Below are positions 7,385-16,223 of a DNA stretch of 64,000 nucleotides, piece by piece; the stretch's first letter is position 1; every line of letters begins with the position of its first letter. Location: assembly GCA_963704875.1 (NCBI GenBank), contig CAVPIA010000008.1:62001-126000 (forward strand), read 5' to 3'. This DNA comes from CAMYOC01 sp963704875. Its GTDB lineage: Bacteria > Pseudomonadota > Gammaproteobacteria > Steroidobacterales > XN24. A program made the position numbers and the translations under genes. The notes beneath the pieces were generated by a model, which was given only the letters and a program-made list of their open reading frames with translations, did no database searches and was not told the DNA's origin.

Positions 7385-9616
7385 CTAGCGCTTCCGTCGG
7401 CGGCGCCCGGCTGGTTTGGGCGCAGGTACATCGGCGGACACCGGTGCAAAATCAATTTTTCGGCTATCCAGATCTACCCGCACCACGCGAACGCGAATCG
7501 CATCCGACAACTGCCAGGTTTCGCCGCTGCGTTCGCCTGACAATGAGCGGCGCACCGGGTCACGACGAAAATAGTCCGCGCCCAGGGAACTGACGTGGAC
7601 CAGCCCCTCTATCTGCAGATCCGGTATCTGCACGAACAAACCAAAGTCCATGACCCCGGTGACCAGGGCATCAAACTCCTCTCCGATCCGGCTCTGCATG
7701 AACTCGCACTTGAGCCAGTCAAGCGCCTCCCGGGTGGCGTCATCTGCACGTCGCTCGGTCGTCGAACAATGCGCCCCCAGCCTCTCCATCGCCGGTTTGT
7801 CATAAGGGAACCCTTCCCCGCCCCGCCCGCGCAAGGCATGTCGGATGGCGCGATGAACCATCAGATCGGGATAGCGCCGGATCGGTGAAGTGAAATGGGC
7901 ATATTCATCCAGCGCCAGTCCGAAATGACCTTTACCATCCGGCGCATACACAGCCCGCGACAAAGAGCGCAGTAACACTGTTTCAATCAGCGCTTCATCC
8001 GGACGACCCCGGACCTGGTCCACGATCTGCGCGTAGTGTTTGGGTTCCAGACGATCCCGGCGGGGCATTTTGACGCCATAGGCGCCGAGAAATGCGGCCA
8101 GATCCTCAAGCGCCTCAGCATCGGGTCCGACATGGACCCGGTACAGGGTGGGCAAGCGCCGCTTGCGCAGGAAACCTGCGGCTTCGACGTTAGCCGCGAT
8201 CATGCACTCCTCGATCATCCGATGGGCGTCATTGCGCTGCCGCGGTACCACCCGGGCGATACGGCCGCGACGATCAAAAGCAAAACCGACTTCAGGCAGA
8301 TCGAAATCAATCGCGCCGCGGCGACGTCGCGCCTTTGCCAGGGCCCGGTACACCTGAAACAGACACTCCAGATGCGGCATCAGCTCACCGATCCGGCTAC
8401 GCGCGCTCTTGTCTCCCTCGATCACCGCTGCGGCCACTTCGTCATAGATCAGCCGGGCATGCGAGCGCATCAGGCCCTCGAAAAACCGGGAAACCGTGAC
8501 CTTGCCTGAAGCATCGACGTGCATCTCGCAAGCCATGCAAAGGCGATCAACCCGTGGATTCAGCGAACACAGCCCATTGGACAATGTCTCCGGCAACATC
8601 GGCACTACGCGACGGGGAAAATACACTGAGGTACCGCGCTCGCGCGCTTCCACATCCAGTGCCGAACCTGGCGCGACGTAGTGCGAGACATCCGCGATCG
8701 CAACCACCAGCCGCCAACCCTGACCGGCACGCTCGCAATACACCGCGTCATCGAAATCCTTCGCGTCCGCGCCGTCGATGGTGACCAGCGGCAGGTCTCT
8801 GAGGTCCTCTCGTTCGCGCTTGTCCGCGCCTAGCACGCGGCTGCCCAGGGCCTCGGCTTCGGCCAATACCTGCTCGCCCCAGCGGAACGGGATACCGTGG
8901 GCGCGGATCGCGGTCTCGGTCTCGATCCCGGGCGCATCCGCCGCGCCCAACACTTCGGTAATCCGGCCGACTGGCTGCGCTTCTTTGCGTGGCTGCTCGA
9001 TAATCTCAGCGACGACGATCTCGCCTGGCTTGGCGCCCGCGGTCAGACGCGGCGCGATCGCCACCATGTGAGCGATACGTGGATTATCCGGAATCACAAA
9101 TCCGACCCCGGATTCCCGGGCATAGCGCCCGACCACCTCCCGGGTATTGCGCTCGAGGACCTCGACCAGAGAGCCCTCCTGCCGACCGCGGTTGTCCACG
9201 CCCTTGACCCGCACTGCGACCCGGTCGCCATGCATCAGCTCGCGCATCTGCCGCGGCGCCAGATACAGGTCTTCGCCGCCGCTGTCCGGGACAACGAAAC
9301 CGTAACCGTCGCGGTGACCGATCACCCGGCCGACAGTCACATCGAGTTTATCCAGCAGGCAGTACTGGTCATTGCGGTTGAGGATAATCTGGGCGTCCCG
9401 GATCATCGCGCGCAAGCGGTTGCCCATCGCATCCTGCTGTTTCTGCGAGCGCAGCCCCAGCGCCTCCATCAGAGCTTTCCTCGGCACCGGCCGCGATTGC
9501 TCACGTAGCACCGCTAATACCGCTTCCCGGGTTGGAATGGGAATCCGGTGAGCCGGTGCTCCGGACTTGTCAGCAGGCGGCCGGCGGGGGCTCTTGCGTG
9601 TCTTTCTGGTACTCAT
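7385..9616 (-). CDS. rnr: ribonuclease R
   Basis: Processive 3'-5' exoribonuclease of the RNB family that degrades structured RNA. It has 743 residues: an N-terminal winged-helix region, two cold-shock domains (about 85-240), the RNB catalytic domain with LVTIDGADAKDFDDA near 265 supplying the metal-binding aspartates, a C-terminal S1 domain, and a basic tail. I chose the ATG at 9614-9616, with GGAAG five bases upstream. An in-frame ATG 48 bases further up would add 16 residues but has no clear ribosome-binding site. It forms an operon with rlmB. Confidence 0.96.
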   Translation of the reverse strand: MSTRKTRKSPRRPPADKSGAPAHRIPIPTREAVLAVLREQSRPVPRKALMEALGLRSQKQQDAMGNRLRAMIRDAQIILNRNDQYCLLDKLDVTVGRVIGHRDGYGFVVPDSGGEDLYLAPRQMRELMHGDRVAVRVKGVDNRGRQEGSLVEVLERNTREVVGRYARESGVGFVIPDNPRIAHMVAIAPRLTAGAKPGEIVVAEIIEQPRKEAQPVGRITEVLGAADAPGIETETAIRAHGIPFRWGEQVLAEAEALGSRVLGADKREREDLRDLPLVTIDGADAKDFDDAVYCERAGQGWRLVVAIADVSHYVAPGSALDVEARERGTSVYFPRRVVPMLPETLSNGLCSLNPRVDRLCMACEMHVDASGKVTVSRFFEGLMRSHARLIYDEVAAAVIEGDKSARSRIGELMPHLECLFQVYRALAKARRRRGAIDFDLPEVGFAFDRRGRIARVVPRQRNDAHRMIEECMIAANVEAAGFLRKRRLPTLYRVHVGPDAEALEDLAAFLGAYGVKMPRRDRLEPKHYAQIVDQVRGRPDEALIETVLLRSLSRAVYAPDGKGHFGLALDEYAHFTSPIRRYPDLMVHRAIRHALRGRGGEGFPYDKPAMERLGAHCSTTERRADDATREALDWLKCEFMQSRIGEEFDALVTGVMDFGLFVQIPDLQIEGLVHVSSLGADYFRRDPVRRSLSGERSGETWQLSDAIRVRVVRVDLDSRKIDFAPVSADVPAPKPAGRRRRKR

Positions 9617-9635
9617 GAAGCTTCCATTTTTGGCC

Positions 9636-9664
9636 CGAATACAAGCGGGCGTTCTGTTTGACAA
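9636..9664 (-). promoter_or_regulatory. candidate rnr promoter
   Basis: TTGTCA (-35), a 17-base spacer and TATTCG (-10) read toward rnr on the minus strand, predicting a start about 13 bases before the chosen ATG. The -35 is good and the -10 is weak. It shares its -35 bases with a promoter on the opposite strand. Confidence 0.35.
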
Positions 9665-9686
9665 GGATAACCGCTGTGGTTACAGT
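9658..9686 (+). promoter_or_regulatory. sigma70-like promoter on the plus strand
   Basis: A perfect TTGACA, 17 bases, then TACAGT. The predicted start is near 9693. No ORF with support follows before the tRNA, so it may give a longer tRNA-Leu precursor. Between this site and the tRNA promoter (9687-9862) I see no gene. Confidence 0.45.
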
Positions 9687-9862
9687 TCGCGCCTTCTTTC
9701 GCGGCGCCATCCCGGCATGATGCCTCGCGCCGAGGCAGAGGAATGGGTGAAAGCGCTGGCTTGAGCTGCCAGTGGCCTGCGCAACTCGTGACGAAAATCT
9801 ACCAGAGAATCACGTAGTTACCAGGGTATGGCCAAACGCGGACACGGCGACAGACAGGGTCT

Positions 9863-9891
9863 TTGTCGGATTTGCTTTTTGGCGGTATTGT
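9863..9891 (+). promoter_or_regulatory. tRNA-Leu promoter
   Basis: TTGTCG, a 17-base spacer and TATTGT, each matching consensus at four of six positions. The predicted start is about 20 bases before the mature tRNA, a normal leader for a tRNA gene. Confidence 0.55.
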
Positions 9892-9917
9892 TTGAACGTC
9901 TGATTGGCGAGAGAAAT

Positions 9918-10004
9918 GCCCAGGTGGCGGAATTGGTAGACGCGCCAGCTTCAGGTGCTGGTCTACGTAAGTAGGTGGAGGTTCAAGTCCTCTCCTGGGC
10001 ACCA
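9918..10004 (+). tRNA. tRNA-Leu(CAG)
   Basis: An 87-base class II tRNA. The acceptor stem GCCCAGG pairs with CCTGGGC, followed by A and an encoded CCA. The anticodon stem CCAGC/GCTGG encloses the loop TTCAGGT with anticodon CAG at 9952-9954. A long variable arm (TCTACGTAAGTAGGT region) and a T-arm with GGTTCAAGTCC are present. It reads CTG, the dominant Leu codon here. An antisense ORF across it is a typical tRNA artefact. Confidence 0.97.
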
Positions 10005-10012
10005 TATCGATC

Positions 10013-10060
10013 AAAGGGGTCGAACCGATTCTTGGAAAGATCCGGTTCGACCCCTTTTTT
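10013..10060 (+). terminator. rho-independent terminator of tRNA-Leu
   Basis: A perfect 12-base-pair stem (GGGGTCGAACCG with CGGTTCGACCCC) beginning 12 bases after the tRNA and followed by six T. Three A upstream can pair with the first T residues, so it may also work in reverse. Confidence 0.9.
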
Positions 10061-10099
10061 ATGCGTTCGAAATCTCACCAGAACACTTTGGCCAGAAAG

Positions 10100-10121
10100 G
10101 GTGAGCCGCTGCTGGCTCACC
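10100..10121. other. perfect inverted repeat in the tRNA-hydrolase gap
   Basis: GGTGAGCC and GGCTCACC around a six-base loop GCTGCT. No T-run follows, so it is not a standard terminator. The rest of 10061-10330, upstream of the hydrolase gene, contains no supported gene and no clear promoter. Confidence 0.4.
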
Positions 10122-10330
10122 ACCGGATCACCGCCAGTTCACGACAACCCAGCCTGCAGTTACTCAGGGAGTCCTGTGGCCTCGGATGCTGGCCGGGCTG
10201 AGAATCAGCGGCATCCGGTCTTCTCATCACAACGGATTCGCGCAGCTTGCACACGGCTGGGTTTGCACCCGCATCGCGCCGTGCGGGGCCTGCACTTTAC
10301 ACGGCAAGAGCCGGAAGTGAAGATAGCTGC

Positions 10331-11803
10331 ATGACCGATCCCGGCCATGCCTGCAATCCTGCCCTGCTCCTGCTTCTGGTCCTGTTGTCATTCCCGGCCA
10401 GCGGCAGCGAGCTGCCGTTGTCAGACTGCATGCTGCTGGATGCTTCTGGCGCGCGTGCCACGCCGGCACGATGCGGGACGCTGGCGGCGGCGGCGAACCC
10501 GGCGCTGTCAGATCCGGACCAGGATCAGATCGAGCTGCAGATTGCGGTCATTCCCGCGCTCACCGAAAGCACTGATGGCATCGCGTTCACGGTATTGGCG
10601 GGTGGTCCCGGCGGCAGCGCAAAGGAGTTCTATGCAGCCTACGCGCCGGCCTTCCGTTATATCCATCGCCACATGGACATCATCCTCGTTGACCAGCGCG
10701 GCACCGGCGGTTCGGCACCGCTGGACTGCCCGCGTCCGCCCGAGCTGGAATGGGATGTCAGCAGCGAACAAATCAGCGCATTGAGCACCGAGTGTCTGGA
10801 GTCGCTGGATCGCGACCCGGCGCCGTTTACGACATCGCTGGCGGTGCAGGATCTGGATGCCGTACGCGCCGCGCTCGGCTATCAGACGCTGCATCTGTAT
10901 GGCGGCTCATACGGCACCCGGGTTGCTATGCATTATCTGCGCCGGTACCCGGAACAGACGAAAAGCCTGATTCTCGATGGTGTAGTGCCGCCGGGACTGG
11001 CGCTGGGACCGGATATCGCGCTGCGCGCTCAGCAGGCGCTGGACCAGCTGTTTTCCCGGTGCGCAAGCGATCCGGCATGCAATCAGCGTTTCCCGAATCT
11101 GGCCGGACAATTCCAATCCCTGAGACAGAGATTGATGGACGATCCGGTGTCGATGACCCTTCCCCACCCGGTCAGTGGGGAGCCGGTTGAGCTGGAATTT
11201 GGCCAAGCCGCTCTGGTCACCGCGATCCGGCTGCTGTCATATAACGACAATGGCATTTCACTGCTGCCATTGCTTATCAGCAATGCAGCAGAAGGCCGGA
11301 TGACACCGCTCGCCGCGCAAAGCCTGATGGTCGCAGAGGGCCTTGGCGAAGCTCTCAGCGCGGGTATGCACAACACCGTAGTCTGCAGTGAGGACCTGCC
11401 CTTTGTGCGTATGGATCGGGATCAGTGGCAGGCACTGGATAGCAGTTATCTGGGACGGGCGCCGCTGGAGGGATTGCAGGCCGTGTGCAAAATCTGGCCC
11501 ACCGGGCCTGTGGACCCTGACCTGCGCGAGCCATTGGTCTCGGATCACCCGGTGCTGCTGTTGTCGGGAAGCGTCGATCCCATCACACCGCCCGCCTATG
11601 CCGACATGGCGCAACAAGGACTCAGCGCATCCCGGCATCTTGTGGTGGAGGGTCACGGCCATGGTGTGGCGGCGCTGGGTTGTCTGCCTCGTCTACTGGA
11701 CGAATTTATAACCACAGGCGATGCGGCCGCGATCGACGCAAGCTGCCTGGAACGCATCACGCCGGCGCCAATATTCCTCGACTTCAGCGGCCCCGGTCCA
11801 TGA
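10331..11803 (+). CDS. secreted alpha/beta hydrolase, TAP/prolyl-peptidase-like
   Basis: A 490-residue alpha/beta hydrolase of the tripeptidyl-aminopeptidase/proline-iminopeptidase type. The nucleophile elbow is GGSYG (Ser near residue 195), with a late Asp in GSVDPITPP and the catalytic His in VEGHGHG. The oxyanion region GGPGGS lies near 95. I start at 10331 because the protein then opens with a classical signal peptide (hydrophobic run LLLLLVLLSFPASG), placing it in the periplasm or outside; the longer frame from 10247 has none at its start. The stop overlaps the next ATG (ATGA), so it is coupled to the ABC exporter genes. The substrate is unknown, perhaps a peptide handled with that exporter. 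Confidence 0.88.
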   Translation: MTDPGHACNPALLLLLVLLSFPASGSELPLSDCMLLDASGARATPARCGTLAAAANPALSDPDQDQIELQIAVIPALTESTDGIAFTVLAGGPGGSAKEFYAAYAPAFRYIHRHMDIILVDQRGTGGSAPLDCPRPPELEWDVSSEQISALSTECLESLDRDPAPFTTSLAVQDLDAVRAALGYQTLHLYGGSYGTRVAMHYLRRYPEQTKSLILDGVVPPGLALGPDIALRAQQALDQLFSRCASDPACNQRFPNLAGQFQSLRQRLMDDPVSMTLPHPVSGEPVELEFGQAALVTAIRLLSYNDNGISLLPLLISNAAEGRMTPLAAQSLMVAEGLGEALSAGMHNTVVCSEDLPFVRMDRDQWQALDSSYLGRAPLEGLQAVCKIWPTGPVDPDLREPLVSDHPVLLLSGSVDPITPPAYADMAQQGLSASRHLVVEGHGHGVAALGCLPRLLDEFITTGDAAAIDASCLERITPAPIFLDFSGPGP

Positions 11804-12531
11804 TCGAAGCACAGGATCTGGTCAAGCATTTTGGCCCGGTGCGGGCAGTTGACGGCGTCTCACTGGTCGCACGAGACGGCCGTATCACCGGTTTGCTCGG
11901 TCCAAATGGGGCTGGCAAATCAACCACTTTGCGCCTGTTAACCTCGATACTTCAGGCCGATCAAGGGCGAGCCGCGATAGACGGTATCGACCTGAACCAA
12001 CACCCGGGCCAGGCGCGGCGTCATATCGGCACGCTCCCGCATAACGCAGGTTTGTATCCGCATCTCAGCGGTGCCGAAAATATCGCCTATTTCGGTCGCC
12101 TGTGTGGTCTGGACGAACAGACCCTGCGGCTGCGGCTGAGTCGCATGATTGACGCGTTCTCGCTGCAAGATTTTGCCGACCGACCGGCAAAAGATTATTC
12201 CCAGGGCCAGCGAACCCGGATTGCGCTGGCTCGGGCAATCATCCATGAACCGGCCAACCTGCTGCTGGACGAGCCAATGGCGGGGCTGGATGTGATGGCG
12301 ACACGGGGCCTCCGACAGCAGATAAGACAATTACGCGATGCCGGCCGCTGCGTGTTGATTTCCAGTCATGTGATGCAGGAAGTGGCTGCGCTTTGCGACG
12401 ACATTGTGATCATCGCCAGCGGCCGCGTGGCAGCAGCCGGCACGCCAGATCAAATCCGTCAAACCGCCGGTCATGACGATCTGGAAGATGCCTTCGTCAA
12501 GATCATCGGCAGCCCGGAGGGACTGGAATGA
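11800..12531 (+). CDS. ABC transporter ATP-binding protein, NatA-like
   Basis: A 243-residue ABC ATPase with Walker A GPNGAGKST near residue 38, signature YSQGQR near 135 (a Gln-containing variant of LSGGQ), Walker B LLLDEP near 155, and an H-loop in ISSHVMQE. By family it energises the membrane partner encoded by the next gene, as in NatAB-type sodium or drug export. It overlaps the hydrolase gene and the permease gene by four bases each (ATGA). The MIEAQDLVKHFG start fits the family. Confidence 0.93.
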   Translation: MIEAQDLVKHFGPVRAVDGVSLVARDGRITGLLGPNGAGKSTTLRLLTSILQADQGRAAIDGIDLNQHPGQARRHIGTLPHNAGLYPHLSGAENIAYFGRLCGLDEQTLRLRLSRMIDAFSLQDFADRPAKDYSQGQRTRIALARAIIHEPANLLLDEPMAGLDVMATRGLRQQIRQLRDAGRCVLISSHVMQEVAALCDDIVIIASGRVAAAGTPDQIRQTAGHDDLEDAFVKIIGSPEGLE

Positions 12532-13709
12532 GCAGCCCTCTGTGGATCGTTTTTCTGAAAGAGGTTCGGGAAAACTTCCGCGATCGCCGCACCGTGCTCA
12601 CTGCATTGTTATTCGGACCGCTGTTCGGTCCGGTGTTGTTTGCCGCGATGCTCGGCTTCAGCGTGGATCGGGCGCTGGATGACGACACCGAGATGCTCAG
12701 TCTGCACGTCTCCGGTTACCAACAGGCACCAAACCTGATGGCCCATCTGGCGTCCCAGGGGATAGAGCCGATTGCGCTGGAGATCGATCTCGCGAGCGCA
12801 AAGGATGCGGTGGCTGCCGGCCGGCGGGAACGAGTGCTGATCGTGCCGGAGGACTACGCCGCCGCGGTGCGCACGGGCCAGGTGGCGCATCTGCAACTGG
12901 TGGTCGACAGCTCAAATCAGACCGGAAGCCGCGATACAGATCGAATACGACGCGCGCTCGCTGCGTATGGCAGCCGCACCGGCCTGCTGCGTCTCCAGGC
13001 TCGCGGCATCAACCCGAGTATCCTGCAGCCGCTGGTGGTCGACGACATCGATATCTCCACCCCGGCAGGACGCTCTGTGTTGCTGTTAGGAATGGTCAGC
13101 TATTTCCTGCTGTTCGCCGTGCTGATGGGCGGTTTCTATCTCGCTATCGATACCACTGCCGGAGAGCGCGAACGTCGCAGCCTGGAGCCCCTGCTGAGTT
13201 TGCCGGTACCGCGCTGGCAGATCGTCGGCGGCAAGATTCTTGCCACCTGGCTCTTCATGTTGCTGTCACTTGCTATTGCGCTGACGGCATTCGCTGTCAG
13301 TTTGCAGGTGGTACCGTTTGAGGAGCTTGGCATGCGTTCGAACTTCGGCTTCAGAGTCGCAGCCGGCGTTTTTTTCGTGCTGATCCCTTTCGCTGTGTTC
13401 GCCGCCGGTCTGCTGACGCTCGTGGCCAGCTTCACCCGCAGCTATCGCGAGGCACAGAGCTATCTGACAGTTGTCCTGCTGGTCCCGACGGTACCGATTA
13501 TCTTCGCCAACTTCGCTGGCGTCCGGCCTGATCTGCTGACCATGGCAGTGCCAAGCCTGTCGCAGCACTTGTTGATTACCCAATTGCTAAAGGCCGAACC
13601 GCTGATCATGACCCAGGTGCTGATCAGCGCCGGCGTTACCACCGGTCTGGGCCTTGTGCTGATATGGCTGGTGGCGCGGCTGTATGGGCGCGAGTCAATA
13701 CTGGGCTGA
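12528..13709 (+). CDS. ABC transporter permease, NatB-like (ABC-2)
   Basis: A 393-residue ABC-2 type membrane protein. One membrane helix lies near residues 22-42, then a large extracytoplasmic domain (about 45-180), then five further helices to the C-terminus. This NatB/YhaP-like topology fits an exporter. The KEVRENFRDRRT opening is typical of the family. The start overlaps the ATPase stop (ATGA). It ends the hydrolase-ATPase-permease operon; the substrate is not deducible. Confidence 0.92.
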   Translation: MSSPLWIVFLKEVRENFRDRRTVLTALLFGPLFGPVLFAAMLGFSVDRALDDDTEMLSLHVSGYQQAPNLMAHLASQGIEPIALEIDLASAKDAVAAGRRERVLIVPEDYAAAVRTGQVAHLQLVVDSSNQTGSRDTDRIRRALAAYGSRTGLLRLQARGINPSILQPLVVDDIDISTPAGRSVLLLGMVSYFLLFAVLMGGFYLAIDTTAGERERRSLEPLLSLPVPRWQIVGGKILATWLFMLLSLAIALTAFAVSLQVVPFEELGMRSNFGFRVAAGVFFVLIPFAVFAAGLLTLVASFTRSYREAQSYLTVVLLVPTVPIIFANFAGVRPDLLTMAVPSLSQHLLITQLLKAEPLIMTQVLISAGVTTGLGLVLIWLVARLYGRESILG

Positions 13710-13807
13710 AACGCCGCACACACAGCGAGGCCCGATCTGCGAGCGCTACCGGGCGGGGTCGGGTTCTGTTTTGTCTGTCAAACCGTGCTGAGGATTCATC
13801 AAAGCGC

Positions 13808-14005
13808 TCAGGCGCTGTTACGGCAATGCGGGCAGGTCAGATCCAGGAAATACCGGCCACCGGCACCGTCGCAGGCCGGCATGCCACCGGACGCAGCCGT
13901 CCCGGACAGTTGCAGCCAGGTCACAGACAAACAGGGATCGAAGCGGCTGCTCAGGGGCTGGCTCAAGGTCAGGGGCGCGGACTTGCAGTCACGCGCCGGA
14001 TTCAC
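13808..14005 (-). CDS. small CPxC-motif protein coupled to the NSS transporter
   Basis: A 65-residue ORF starting GTG, 12 bases after the NSS stop. It contains a GGMPACDG stretch and ends with YFLDLTCPHCRNSA, so a CPxC pair that could bind zinc or be redox active. Its codons look like those of the neighbouring genes (CTG, GCC, GAC, TGC preferred). The junction with the NSS gene is a 16-base tandem duplication; with one unit removed, the GTG would overlap the NSS stop as GTGA, the coupling used elsewhere in this window. There is no independent Shine-Dalgarno sequence. I do not recognise the family. Confidence 0.5.
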   Translation of the reverse strand: MNPARDCKSAPLTLSQPLSSRFDPCLSVTWLQLSGTAASGGMPACDGAGGRYFLDLTCPHCRNSA

Positions 14006-14029
14006 AGAATCTGGGATTTACAGAATCTG
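13998..14029. repeat. 16-bp tandem duplication at the NSS gene end
   Basis: Two adjacent 16-base units differing at one position (GGATTCACAGAATCTG and GGATTTACAGAATCTG on the plus strand). The duplication covers the NSS stop codon and the GTG of the next small ORF. Confidence 0.9.
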
Positions 14030-15388
14030 ACTGACAAAAACCGCGCCGACCGCGATCGGCGCGACAAAGCGCGCCAGAAAACGCCACACCGCAAACCAGA
14101 AATCGCCAAGGGCGAGCTCTTCGCGCGCGACTCTGGCGGAGATCCGCCAGCCGGCGAAAAGCGCAAACAGCATCCCGCCGGCCGGCAACATGAAATTGGT
14201 CACCAGGTTATCCAGGAAATCGAAAATCGAGCGATCTCCGATCAGCGGAACACCGGGTAATACACGCACCCCGTCCCACCAGCTGAAGGAGCCGACGGTC
14301 AACAAGCCAAACAGGAACACCGCAAGGCCAAGCAAGGGTGCCACGCGGCGCCGCGGCCAGCGCGCACTCTCTTCGGCTCTCGAGACCATCAATTCGAGCA
14401 TGGCGATCGACGAAGTCAGGGCGGCGACAAATACGAACAGGAAAAACAGGCTGCCAAAGACGGCGCCACCGGTCATCTGGCCAAAGGCCGAGGACAGCGT
14501 GACAAAGATCAGACCCGGGCCGGCACCGGGATCCAGACCGTAGGCAAACACGATCGGAAATATCGCCAGCCCGGCAAGCAGGGCGACCAGTGTATCGCCG
14601 AGGGAGATGATCAGCGCTGAGCGCGGCAGATTCACGTGCGCCGGCAAATAGGCCGAATACGTCAGTACGATGCCGATACCAACATTGACCGAAAAGAAGG
14701 CCTGTCCCACCGCCATCAGCACAGTCTGCGGTGTGAGGCGGGAGAAGTCAGGCACAAAAAGATAGCTAAACGCCTGGCTACCCGCGCCAGTGGTCAGCGC
14801 GTATCCGACCAGTCCCAGCAGCATCAGGAACAGACCGGGCATCAGCACATTCATCGCCTTTTCAATGCCGGAGTTGATACCGCGAGCGACGATAAAGACG
14901 GTCACGACCATAAAGCCCAGATGCCACAACGTGGTCTGTACTGGCTGATGCAGAAACGCGTCAAACATCGCACCGGCCTGGGCCGGACTGAGGCCCTGCA
15001 TTTGGCCGCTGGCGGTTTTGAAAACGTAAGCCATAGACCAGCCGGCCACCACGCTGAAGAAGCTGAAAACGAGGAATGTAGCGACCAGACCCATCCACCC
15101 CAGGCCTTCCCAGAGCGGTGACCCTCCGGCCTCCTTTGCCAATTTGCGGATGCTGTTGGGCGCGCTCATCCGGCCACGGCGACCGATCAACATCTCCCCC
15201 ATCATGATCGGCAGCGCGACCACGAACACAGCGATCAGATAGACGATGACAAAGGCGCTGCCGCCAGCCGAACCCAGCGTGTAGGGGAACTTCCAGATGT
15301 TGCCAAGGCCGACTGCGGCGCCGACAGACGCCATCAGGAAAGCGATTCGGGAGGACCAGCTTTCGTGGGGTGCAGACGAAACCTGCAT
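14018..15388 (-). CDS. sodium-dependent transporter, NSS/SNF family
   Basis: A 456-residue neurotransmitter:sodium symporter homologue with about 12 membrane helices. The TM1 signature GAAVGLGNIWKFPY near residues 22-35 contains the sodium and substrate-binding unwound region. These proteins import amino acids or similar solutes with sodium. The start at 15388 has GAGGAGG seven bases upstream, better than the in-frame ATG 69 bases further out. It lies 70 bases behind the ZnuB-like gene on the same strand. Whether it belongs to the metal operon is uncertain. A small coupled ORF follows. Confidence 0.95.
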   Translation of the reverse strand: MQVSSAPHESWSSRIAFLMASVGAAVGLGNIWKFPYTLGSAGGSAFVIVYLIAVFVVALPIMMGEMLIGRRGRMSAPNSIRKLAKEAGGSPLWEGLGWMGLVATFLVFSFFSVVAGWSMAYVFKTASGQMQGLSPAQAGAMFDAFLHQPVQTTLWHLGFMVVTVFIVARGINSGIEKAMNVLMPGLFLMLLGLVGYALTTGAGSQAFSYLFVPDFSRLTPQTVLMAVGQAFFSVNVGIGIVLTYSAYLPAHVNLPRSALIISLGDTLVALLAGLAIFPIVFAYGLDPGAGPGLIFVTLSSAFGQMTGGAVFGSLFFLFVFVAALTSSIAMLELMVSRAEESARWPRRRVAPLLGLAVFLFGLLTVGSFSWWDGVRVLPGVPLIGDRSIFDFLDNLVTNFMLPAGGMLFALFAGWRISARVAREELALGDFWFAVWRFLARFVAPIAVGAVFVSQIL

Positions 15389-15458
15389 GGCCGCCCTCCT
15401 CGTTGGTTGTTTTGTTGGTTGTGCTGCTGTCAGGCCCGGCGCCGCATGATAAACCAAC

Positions 15459-16223
15459 TCAAGCCCGGGTCAAACGGCGACTAAGCGTAGCAGTAGCCAG
15501 CGCTACGCCGGTCAGGGCCCAGACCACAACCGCTCCGCTGGGCAGATCAAACAGAGCCGACGCAACGAGGCCGATAGCGTACCCGGCCGCACCACAGACA
15601 TAAGCGATCGCAACGGCGCGCCCGAACGCCAACCTGCGGGTAGCAAGGGCCGGCAGGATCAGGCTCGCAAACACAAGGTAGATACCGACCAATTGCACCG
15701 AAGCGGTCACGCTAAAAGCAAACAGTACATAGAACCAGGCGGATCTCAGGCGTCGCCTTGCGGGCAGCCACAGAGCCAGGACCGCAACAGCCACGCCCAG
15801 CGCCGGTATCAGCTGTGCATAGTCCACCCACAGGATCTGGCCGACCAGCAGATCCCGCAGCGCTTCACCACCGTGCGGATCATTAGCGAGCAGGATCAGG
15901 CCAGCGGTGGCGGCGAGGATAAACAGCGCGCCAATAATGGCTTCCTGCACCTCCGCAAAGTGGGTCTCGGTCCAGGTCAATCCGAAGCCAGCGACCAGCG
16001 CCGCTCCAACCGCGGCCACTTGCGCGCTGATGCCATGGGGATCCCATCCGGCCGCGCCAGCCGCGATAACACCCAGACCCGCGACCTGGGCAATCGCAAG
16101 GTCGATAAAAATAATGCCGCGCTTGAGCACCTCCCGCCCCAGCGGCACATGCGTCGCAAGTACGATCAGGCCGGCGAGAAAGCCAGGCAGCAGGATCCCC
16201 GGGTCCAGGCCTGACAGGTTCAT
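15459..16223 (-). CDS. metal ABC transporter permease, ZnuB-like
   Basis: A 254-residue ABC-3 family membrane protein with about eight helices. It has the family features REVLKRGIIFIDLAIAQVAGLG and a late LVGIYLVFASLILPALATR segment. Homologues import zinc or manganese with a periplasmic binding protein and an ATPase. The start overlaps the stop of the binding-protein gene (ATGA). No cognate ATPase gene lies in this operon. Confidence 0.9.
   Translation of the reverse strand: MNLSGLDPGILLPGFLAGLIVLATHVPLGREVLKRGIIFIDLAIAQVAGLGVIAAGAAGWDPHGISAQVAAVGAALVAGFGLTWTETHFAEVQEAIIGALFILAATAGLILLANDPHGGEALRDLLVGQILWVDYAQLIPALGVAVAVLALWLPARRRLRSAWFYVLFAFSVTASVQLVGIYLVFASLILPALATRRLAFGRAVAIAYVCGAAGYAIGLVASALFDLPSGAVVVWALTGVALATATLSRRLTRA

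Noticed and set aside
9799..10014. 71-residue frame antisense to tRNA-Leu
   Set aside because: A well-known artefact produced by tRNA sequence; the tRNA fold is complete.
11800..12531. NatA-like ATPase as the missing ZnuC
   Set aside because: It overlaps and is coupled to its own NatB permease and lies on the other strand from the metal operon.
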